NCBI GenBank assembly: GCA_022561415.1
Contig: JADFRH010000177.1
Coordinates: forward strand, 1 to 5,217
Direction of reading: 5' to 3'
Length of the DNA: 5,217 nucleotides
DNA from: Planctomycetota bacterium
GTDB taxonomy: Bacteria; Planctomycetota; Phycisphaerae; UBA1845
Shown: piece after piece, positions 1 through 5,217 of the stretch
Numbering within the stretch: position 1 is the first letter of the stretch
Layout of the letters: every line of letters starts with the position of its first letter
Translations under genes and position numbers: made by a program
The notes under the pieces: generated by a model
Told to the model about the DNA's origin: nothing
The model's input: the letters and a program-made list of their open reading frames with translations, nothing else
Database searches by the model: none

Positions 1-104
1 GTCTTGCTGGCGTTAAAGCTGAATGTTGTTTGCGGCCCACTGACACGGGCCCCTTGCTCGTCACTAAGTACGAAGAACGCCATTGCCAAACATGTCGCTA
101 TCAT
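1..104 (-). CDS. Possible N-terminus of a secreted or lipid-anchored protein, cut by the window edge
   Basis: An open minus-strand frame starts at an ATG at 102-104 and runs off the window after 34 codons. It is preceded at a 7-nt spacing by a purine-rich AAGGGA (112-117) that could serve as a ribosome binding site. The peptide begins with a hydrophobic stretch (IATCLAMAFFVLS, residues 2-14), followed by a polar segment rich in Ser, Thr, Gln and Asn. This is the pattern of a signal peptide and the start of an exported domain, but the usual positive N-terminal residues are missing. An upstream ATG at 157-159 has a better ribosome binding site (GAGG) and a basic start (MKSAWKRVRR) in a frame one base off, so the true N-terminus may be broken by a one-base frameshift. 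The gene lies downstream of the RRM gene's terminator on the same strand. No family can be named from 34 residues, and this could be a chance frame. Confidence 0.35.
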   Translation of the reverse strand, partial: MIATCLAMAFFVLSDEQGARVSGPQTTFSFNASK

Positions 105-215
105 CGTGATTTCCCTTGCCGCGGCGCGTACGCCGCACCCTCTTCCATGCCGACTTCATACGCCCACCTCACGGCGCCGCGGAAGGTTTCAAGACTCCTC
201 CCCGCGAGCAGCCGG

Positions 216-252
216 TAACAAAGCAAGGCCACCGACGAATCGGTGGCCTTGC
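216..252 (-). terminator. Rho-independent terminator of the RRM protein gene
   Basis: Positions 223-252 form a perfect 13-bp stem (223-235 with 240-252) closed by a CGAA tetraloop. Read on the minus strand, the stem is followed by TTTGTTA (222-216), a short interrupted U-tract. The hairpin starts 25 nt after the stop codon of the RRM gene. The plus-strand side lacks a U-tract, so termination should be directional. Confidence 0.82.
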
Positions 253-277
253 CGCTTCTTCAAGATGTACTGCCGAC

Positions 278-592
278 CTAGTAGCGGTCGCGCCGACCGC
301 CGCCGCCGCCATAGCCTCCTCCGCCTCCTCCGCCGCTGCGCGGCTCGCGCGGCTTGGCCTCGTTCACGGTGAGCGATCGCCCGCCGCTTTCGGTGCCGTT
401 CAGCGCTTCGATGGCCGCTTGGGCCTCGGTGTCAGATTCCATCTCTACAAACCCGAACCCTTTGCTGCGACCGGTCGCGCGGTCACTGATGACTTGCGCA
501 CTCAGGACCGTCCCGTGAGGCGCTAACATCGCCTCCAGGTCCGAATCACTGACGTCGTAGCTAAGGTTCCCAATATACAGTTTCTTGCCCAT
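278..592 (-). CDS. Glycine-rich single-RRM RNA-binding protein
   Basis: A 104-residue cytoplasmic protein made of one RNA recognition motif and a glycine tail. RNP2 is LYIGNL (residues 5-10) and RNP1 is KGFGFVEM (44-51). Aromatic residues Y6, F46 and F48 sit where the family stacks on RNA bases. The RRM ends near residue 80, followed by a basic linker (KPREPR) and a Gly/Tyr/Arg tail (87-104). The start at 590-592 is supported by AGGAG (599-603) six nt upstream; the same frame extends to a TTG at 646, but without support. Bacterial proteins of this build are best known from cyanobacteria, where several are cold-induced, and are also found in other phyla. Binding of single-stranded RNA or mRNA is the likely role; the target is unknown. 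It appears monocistronic, with its own promoter, a long leader and a strong terminator. I am very sure of the family. Confidence 0.96.
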   Translation of the reverse strand: MGKKLYIGNLSYDVSDSDLEAMLAPHGTVLSAQVISDRATGRSKGFGFVEMESDTEAQAAIEALNGTESGGRSLTVNEAKPREPRSGGGGGGGYGGGGGRRDRY

Positions 593-617
593 CGCGTTCT
601 CCTGTCCGATGGCGTAC

Positions 618-646
618 TTGACCCATGGATTTACTTTCAGGGTCAA
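618..646 (-). promoter_or_regulatory. Stem-loop in the RRM gene leader
   Basis: TTGACCC (618-624) and GGGTCAA (640-646) form a perfect 7-bp inverted repeat around a 15-nt A/U-rich loop. In the minus-strand mRNA it lies about 26-54 nt before the start codon, just upstream of the Shine-Dalgarno sequence. It could be an RNA element affecting translation or stability, or a DNA operator. The repeat is seen directly; the role is inferred. Confidence 0.4.
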
Positions 647-764
647 TTGTGAAAGCGGTCGACGTTTCGACCTAGAAGGTAAGAGGACGATCTTGGCAGT
701 GCGATCAGGATTTGTGCAACCACAGTCACGTAGCTTTCTCGTTCAACGAACCAACCAGCGGGAG

Positions 765-792
765 AGTATAACCGATCCCGTGAACACTTCAA
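765..792 (-). promoter_or_regulatory. Candidate sigma70-type promoter for the RRM gene
   Basis: On the minus strand, TTGAAG (787-792) and TATACT (765-770) are separated by 16 bp. This is a good match to the -35 and -10 consensus. Transcription would start near 757-759 and give a leader of about 165 nt before the ATG at 592. A nested inverted repeat (GTGACG 807-812 with CGTCAC 833-838, enclosing GGCCG/CGGCC) lies just upstream of the -35 box and may be a regulator site. Confidence 0.5.
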
Positions 793-1077
793 ACCGCGTG
801 CCGGCAGTGACGGCCGGATCCTTCGGCCCATGCGTCACGACTGGAGCTGGGGTAGCGAAGAAAGACGGAGGAGGTTCTATCCGGCTGTACCGCGCGCTAC
901 TCGCCCGGGAATCCGGCTGCCGGCGCGGGAGCCAGGCTCAGGGGACGGCCGATATTTTTCTCGGTGCCCACTCGCCGGCCCCCAACCGGCCGGTGAAAGC
1001 GGAAGATAGACTGAGGACGTATGTTTACAAGGCACGCTTTGATTTCCCTGCCAGATCGGACAGTATCTTCTTCCTCT
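793..1077. other. Intergenic stretch without a recognisable gene
   Basis: This lies between the outward-facing promoter candidates of the RRM gene and the response-regulator gene. A long plus-strand open frame crosses it (585-1190), but it is antisense to the RRM gene start, has no plausible ribosome binding site and resembles no protein I know. A 59-codon frame from 830 also lacks a ribosome binding site. Small inverted repeats are present, for example GAGCC-A-GGCTC at 929-939, as is a GGAGGAGG at 867-874 with no start codon at a suitable distance. No tRNA-like or repeat-array structure is visible. Confidence 0.6.
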
Positions 1078-1095
1078 ACTGGAATTCCGTCCAGT
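1078..1095. promoter_or_regulatory. Inverted repeat overlapping the -35 region (candidate operator)
   Basis: ACTGGA (1078-1083) and TCCAGT (1090-1095) form a perfect 6-bp inverted repeat with a 6-bp spacer. An inner 8-bp palindrome, GGAATTCC, lies at 1081-1088. The site covers the expected -35 hexamer of the TATAAT promoter at 1103-1108, where a bound dimer would block RNA polymerase. The gene downstream encodes an XRE-type DNA-binding protein, and such proteins often bind short palindromes in their own promoters. Autoregulation is an inference. Confidence 0.45.
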
Positions 1096-1108
1096 ACGGC
1101 GGTATAAT
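1080..1108 (+). promoter_or_regulatory. Candidate promoter for the response-regulator gene
   Basis: A perfect -10 hexamer TATAAT sits at 1103-1108. At a 17-bp spacing the -35 position reads TGGAAT (1080-1085), only three of six consensus bases, so the promoter may be weak, activated, or read by another sigma factor. The leader to the ATG at 1308 would be about 190 nt. Confidence 0.5.
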
Positions 1109-1205
1109 ACAGTGGCGCGTGAGGATTTCCCGGATTCGTGCTACGTACGGCTTTGCCTTGTCTCGCGGTAGGGATAGGGTTTTGCGGTAGCTAGGCGAGG
1201 GATGG

Positions 1206-1230
1206 ACCGTAGGAAACGGCACCGTACGGT
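1206..1230. repeat. ACCGTACGGT palindrome with an extra upstream half-site
   Basis: ACCGTACGGT at 1221-1230 is a perfect 10-bp palindrome. Its half ACCGTA is repeated in direct orientation at 1206-1211, 15 bp upstream. In RNA, 1206-1211 could instead pair with 1225-1230. The element lies in the predicted leader of the response-regulator gene, about 80 nt before its start, and may be a DNA-binding site or a leader structure. Confidence 0.3.
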
Positions 1231-1307
1231 TTCTCTCTACACGCGTGGCCGAAACATTTTCGAGGGATCATCGGTTTGGAAATGATCCCGTGGAAGGATT
1301 TGGAACC

Positions 1308-1913
1308 ATGGCAGTTCGACATCATATCAAAGTACTGGTTATCGACGACGACCCTTCGATCTGCAAGACCGTGGGGCTACTCCTGGAGGATCATGGCTAC
1401 ACTCCGCGCACGTTTACCGACGCGGATGAGGCGTTGGAGGCTGCGGGCAAGGAATCTTTTCAGATCGCGCTGATCGATCTGCGCATGCCGAAGATGGACG
1501 GCGTCGAGGTGATTGAGGGACTCAAGAAGATCGACGACCGGATGAGCTGCATTGTGATGACGGCGTATCCGGACCTGGAGAGCGCAAGGGAGACGATGCG
1601 GCGCGGTACCTGCGACTACATCCCCAAGCCGTTCAAGCAAGACGATCTCGTCGAGGCCGTGGAGCGCGCCTGCCACCGCATGGGGATCATCTATACCAAC
1701 GAGGGCGACCTGAACCGACTAATCGGCCAGCGCATACGCAGTCACCGATTGGGGCAGAACCTGACCCTGCGCCAGCTCTCGGACCGAACGGATCTGACGA
1801 CGTCCCAACTTTCGCAGGTGGAGCTGGGAAAGAACGCGGCGTCGATCTGGGCGCTGGCGCGAATCAGCAACTCGTTGGGACTCCAGGTTTCGGAATTGTT
1901 GACGGGGCTATAA
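1308..1913 (+). CDS. Response regulator: receiver domain fused to XRE-type helix-turn-helix
   Basis: A 201-residue cytoplasmic transcription regulator. The receiver domain spans about residues 6-125. Its acidic pair is D13/D14, the phospho-acceptor is D57 (in ALIDLRMPKMDG), the switch threonine is T85 (in VMTAYPD), and K107 is in DYIPKPF. An XRE/lambda-repressor-type helix-turn-helix fills residues 138-198, with helices around RQLSDRTDLTTSQLSQVELG. This output domain is uncommon: most response regulators end in winged-helix, LuxR-type or Fis-type domains. The ATG at 1308 is chosen because GGAAGGA (1292-1298) lies nine nt upstream and the receiver fold starts at once. A GTG at 1245 in the same frame would add 21 residues of no known domain and lacks a clear ribosome binding site. 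No histidine kinase gene is in the window, so the partner is unknown. DNA binding controlled by phosphorylation is inferred from the family. It is probably monocistronic, with the next gene convergent. Confidence 0.93.
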   Translation: MAVRHHIKVLVIDDDPSICKTVGLLLEDHGYTPRTFTDADEALEAAGKESFQIALIDLRMPKMDGVEVIEGLKKIDDRMSCIVMTAYPDLESARETMRRGTCDYIPKPFKQDDLVEAVERACHRMGIIYTNEGDLNRLIGQRIRSHRLGQNLTLRQLSDRTDLTTSQLSQVELGKNAASIWALARISNSLGLQVSELLTGL

Positions 1914-1936
1914 CGGCCGAGGAAGCCCATTCCGTG

Positions 1937-1949
1937 GCCTCGCAGAGGC
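1937..1949. terminator. Small hairpin between convergent genes, possible weak terminator
   Basis: GCCTC (1937-1941) and GAGGC (1945-1949) form a 5-bp stem with a 3-nt loop, between the end of the response-regulator gene and the end of mcsB. An alternative pairing joins CGAGG (1918-1922) with CCTCG (1938-1942). Neither strand has a following U-tract, so intrinsic termination would be weak. Confidence 0.25.
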
Positions 1950-1951
1950 AT

Positions 1952-3016
1952 CTAATTCGAGGCGGCTTTGTCGAGCTTCTTGCGAATGTAGTCGGCCCGA
2001 AGCACGTCGCGTTCTTCGCCTTCCAGGATTCGTCCGTGCCGTTTCTGCAGGTGGGCCGGCTGGGTCATGAGGAACAACTCGTTGAGGGTGTGGATCCCGA
2101 ACTTGTCGAATCGCCCCATCTGAATCCCCATGCGAAGCGGAGACAGGTGGTTGTGCGTCTCTTCGCTCGTGATGGTTCGGGCGTTGGACAACGCTCCGTA
2201 CGCCCGCCAGATTCTGTCGTCCAGTGATGCCGCGCTCTTGCGCAAGAGGGTGTCACGCGCTGCTCGTTCGTACTCGACGACCTTGGGGATGATGGTGGCG
2301 CAAAACAAGTCGACGATCTCTCGCTCAGATCTTCCTAGCGTGGTCTGGTTAGAGACCTGATAAAGGTCGCCGGCCGCTTCCGTCCCCTCGCCGTGCGTGC
2401 CGCGAACGGCCAGATGCATGTCGCGCGCCGCGCGGGCGACCCGTTCGAGCTCCTTGGTCAGACCTAGGGCCGGCAGATGGAGCATGACGGAGACGCGTAG
2501 GCCCGTGCCGACATTCGTGGGGCAGGCCGTCAGATAGCCAAGATCGCGCTCGAACGCAAAGGGAAGTTCGCGACTCAGCGCATCGTCGATTTCGTTGACG
2601 TCGTCCCAGATGGTCGTGAGCTCGAGCCCGCTGCGCAAGCCCTGAATCCTGAGGTGGTCCTCCTCGTTGATCATGAGCGCGCGCGTTTCGTCGGGGGAGA
2701 CGGTCACGCCGCGGCTTCCCTGGGCCGCCACCTGTTGTCGGCTGATGAGATGGCGCTCGACGAGAATCTCACGGTCGAGTTCGTCGGCCGCGTCGACGTC
2801 GATCAACAGGGCATCCTTTGCGGCCGAGGTCGAGGTGACGGCGTCGGCTACGCATCGGTAGATTTCGGTTCGCTCGGATGCGCTGGCCGTTGTCAGAAAG
2901 GGGCGTTCGGCCAGATTCCGCGCGAGGCGTATGCGGGAGGAGATCACGACGTCGGACATTTGCCCTTCGCCTCGCAGCCACTCGCCGGTGGTACAGACAA
3001 GGTCGTCGATGGTCAT
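1952..3016 (-). CDS. mcsB: Protein arginine kinase McsB
   Basis: A 354-residue, full-length member of the phosphagen-kinase-like family that phosphorylates arginine side chains on proteins. In Bacillus the mark targets proteins to the ClpCP protease. Visible motifs are the nucleotide-binding SSRIRLARN (26-34), NEEDHLRIQ (117-125), the catalytic cysteine C165 in TACPTNVGTGLR (163-174), and RGTHGEGTEAAGDLYQVSNQ (205-224), which contacts phosphates. RDVLRA (336-341) fits the RDXXRA phospho-arginine sensing motif described for Bacillus McsB, so allosteric control is probably kept. The start is set by a 4-nt overlap: its ATG at 3014-3016 shares bases with the mcsA stop at 3013-3015. Only a weak GGA precedes it, which suggests translational coupling to mcsA. 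Neither clpC nor ctsR, the usual Firmicutes neighbours, is present, so substrates and protease partner must be encoded elsewhere. Identification is firm. Confidence 0.96.
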   Translation of the reverse strand: MTIDDLVCTTGEWLRGEGQMSDVVISSRIRLARNLAERPFLTTASASERTEIYRCVADAVTSTSAAKDALLIDVDAADELDREILVERHLISRQQVAAQGSRGVTVSPDETRALMINEEDHLRIQGLRSGLELTTIWDDVNEIDDALSRELPFAFERDLGYLTACPTNVGTGLRVSVMLHLPALGLTKELERVARAARDMHLAVRGTHGEGTEAAGDLYQVSNQTTLGRSEREIVDLFCATIIPKVVEYERAARDTLLRKSAASLDDRIWRAYGALSNARTITSEETHNHLSPLRMGIQMGRFDKFGIHTLNELFLMTQPAHLQKRHGRILEGEERDVLRADYIRKKLDKAASN

Positions 3017-3504
3017 GGCGATTCCATAGCCTCGATCTGGTCGCGAACGGAGGCCGCCTGCTCAAAGTTCTCCTGGTCGAGGGCGTCCTGGAGTTCGCGC
3101 CGCAGGCGTATCAGTCCGGTCTGGCGGTGGATGGTCTCGTCGGCCGTCGCCGGGACTTTGCCGATGTGGTGCGTGGCACCCTCGTGTGCCCCAGAAATGA
3201 GCGGCATGAGGGCGCTGCGGAAGGCCTCATAGTCGTGAGGGCACCCGAGAAGCCCCTTGAGCTGGAAGTCGCGGAACGAGATCTCACACTTCGGGCAGCA
3301 CAGATCGCTCGACTCGCCGAGCCCGGTCTTGTGCTTGATGAATTGTTTGAGCATCTCGTTGGCGGCCGGCGGATTCTGCTTGATGATGACGCCTTCCACC
3401 GCAGCGCACTGCTCACAAAGGTGGCGCTCTCTCTTGGCGGGGATAGTGTCGGTGATGTGAACCGTCGCTTTCGCCTGGTTGCATCGTTGACAAACGGCAT
3501 TCAT
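3013..3504 (-). CDS. mcsA: McsA, zinc-finger and UVR-motif activator of McsB
   Basis: A 163-residue cytoplasmic adaptor. Two cysteine clusters are visible: C5-X2-C8 with C30-X2-C33, and C70-X2-C73 with a second half reading GCPHDY (87-92). In most McsA proteins that half is CxxC; here C88 is kept but the fourth position is Asp91, next to His90, so zinc binding by this finger may use another ligand. A helical UVR motif fills about residues 126-160 (LRRELQDALDQENFEQAASV), as in UvrB/UvrC and Clp ATPases. In Firmicutes McsA binds and activates McsB, and the directly overlapping mcsB downstream supports the same role here. The ATG at 3502-3504 gives the expected start just before the first zinc cluster. 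The sequence before it (GACTGCCCCG) has no good Shine-Dalgarno. A near-consensus promoter lies about 30 nt further upstream. Confidence 0.93.
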   Translation of the reverse strand: MNAVCQRCNQAKATVHITDTIPAKRERHLCEQCAAVEGVIIKQNPPAANEMLKQFIKHKTGLGESSDLCCPKCEISFRDFQLKGLLGCPHDYEAFRSALMPLISGAHEGATHHIGKVPATADETIHRQTGLIRLRRELQDALDQENFEQAASVRDQIEAMESP

Positions 3505-3522
3505 CGGGGCAGTCTCAATCCA

Positions 3523-3538
3523 GTGTGGTATCGCACAC
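3523..3538. promoter_or_regulatory. Inverted repeat at the mcsA-mcsB transcription start (candidate operator)
   Basis: GTGTG (3523-3527) and CACAC (3534-3538) form an inverted repeat with a 6-bp spacer. It begins two bases after the -10 box of the mcsA promoter and covers the predicted start site near 3533. A repressor bound here would block initiation. It does not resemble the tandem heptamer recognised by CtsR or the CIRCE element, so if used it belongs to another regulator. It could also form a short hairpin at the mRNA 5' end. Confidence 0.4.
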
Positions 3539-3539
3539 C

Positions 3540-3568
3540 ATTCTAGGATTCGCCCTGTTCATCGTCAA
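3540..3568 (-). promoter_or_regulatory. Near-consensus promoter of the mcsA-mcsB operon
   Basis: On the minus strand, TTGACG (3563-3568) and TAGAAT (3540-3545) are separated by exactly 17 bp, each matching five of six sigma70-type consensus bases. Transcription should start near 3533, giving a leader of about 30 nt before the mcsA ATG at 3504. This suggests strong basal, housekeeping-sigma expression unless repressed. Confidence 0.72.
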
Positions 3569-3666
3569 TCAAAGGCCATGTTCTGCACCCCCGGACAGAC
3601 CGGCCCTCCGGTAGGTGGCGGAAAAGGCACCGGATGTGTGAAACGGGCTCATGTCCCACGTATTCG

Positions 3667-3695
3667 TTGACGCGAATTCAGAGGGTCGCTAGCAT
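3667..3695 (+). promoter_or_regulatory. Promoter of trpE, placed for leaderless transcription
   Basis: TTGACG (3667-3672) and TAGCAT (3690-3695) are separated by 17 bp on the plus strand. The usual seven-base step from the end of the -10 box puts the transcription start at 3702, the A of the trpE ATG. This leaves no room for a leader peptide or attenuator. It is divergent from the mcsA promoter, with about 100 bp between the two -35 boxes; that gap includes a small ACCGG-CCCT-CCGGT repeat (3599-3612). Confidence 0.6.
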
Positions 3696-3701
3696 CGCGC
3701 C

Positions 3702-5165
<1,464 letters not shown>

Positions 5166-5217
5166 GTACCCCACACCCAGGGCAGCGCGGCTAGCATGCA
5201 CCACGCGCCGGCGGCGG

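Noticed and set aside
297..345. CCGCCGCC-type repeat that could look like a microsatellite
   Set aside because: It is the run of glycine codons of the RRM protein's tail read on the opposite strand.
920..960. GC-rich inverted repeats followed by TTTTT (955-959) as a terminator
   Set aside because: No uninterrupted stem directly adjoins the T-run, and no gene ends upstream on the plus strand.
830..1009. 59-codon plus-strand open frame starting at ATG 830
   Set aside because: No ribosome binding site precedes it, and the Arg/Pro/Gly-rich translation is what random GC-rich sequence gives.
585..1190. 201-codon plus-strand open frame across the intergenic region
   Set aside because: It begins inside the RRM gene start in antisense, lacks a ribosome binding site, has low-complexity mixed composition with no motif, and crosses promoter-like sequences of both flanking genes.
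1245..1307. GTG at 1245 as the start of the response regulator
   Set aside because: It adds 21 residues outside the receiver fold, while ATG 1308 has GGAAGGA nine nt upstream and begins right at the first strand of the domain.
2878..3546. 222-codon plus-strand open frame opposite mcsA and mcsB
   Set aside because: The minus strand encodes two clearly conserved, overlapping proteins here; this frame is Arg-rich shadow sequence.

Overview
The window carries four complete bacterial genes and one gene whose 3' end is abnormal, plus two possible gene fragments at the edges. Base composition is moderately GC-rich. The mix is a glycine-rich single-RRM RNA-binding protein, a McsA/McsB protein-arginine-kinase pair with no ctsR or clpC beside it, a receiver-XRE regulator, and an unlinked trpE. 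It suggests a Gram-negative-like environmental bacterium. Planctomycetota is my best guess, from recollection of the McsA zinc-finger variant and the gene mix rather than from any search.

Layout, left to right. Positions 1-104 (minus) may hold the start of a secreted protein that leaves the window. A strong hairpin terminator (216-252) follows the RRM protein gene (278-592, minus). That gene has a plausible promoter at 765-792 and a leader of about 165 nt containing a 7-bp stem-loop. Positions 793-1307 hold no convincing gene. They do contain a TATAAT promoter (1080-1108) overlapped by a perfect inverted repeat, and a 10-bp palindrome nearer the next gene. The response-regulator gene (1308-1913, plus) encodes an N-terminal receiver fused to an XRE-type helix-turn-helix. 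It converges on mcsB.

mcsA (3013-3504) and mcsB (1952-3016) form a two-gene minus-strand operon with a 4-nt ATGA overlap. A near-consensus promoter drives them, with an inverted repeat at the predicted transcription start. Divergent from it, trpE (from 3702, plus) has a promoter placed so that transcription should begin at the A of the ATG, giving a leaderless mRNA.

TrpE is well conserved to about residue 469 (nt 5108). It then changes abruptly to unrelated sequence, and the family's C-terminal GAGIVxDS...E block is absent from all three forward frames. The last ~110 nt instead read, on the minus strand, as an uncharged, membrane-like peptide. The break lies on an 8-bp palindrome (5102-5109), which points to a chimeric or rearranged junction.

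Functionally the genes look like unrelated housekeeping or stress modules: RNA binding, arginine-phosphorylation protein quality control, a two-component regulator and the first step of tryptophan synthesis. I see no mobile element, CRISPR array, tRNA or rRNA. The observations most worth checking are the TrpE junction, the leaderless trpE start, and the REC-XRE regulator with a candidate self-operator.
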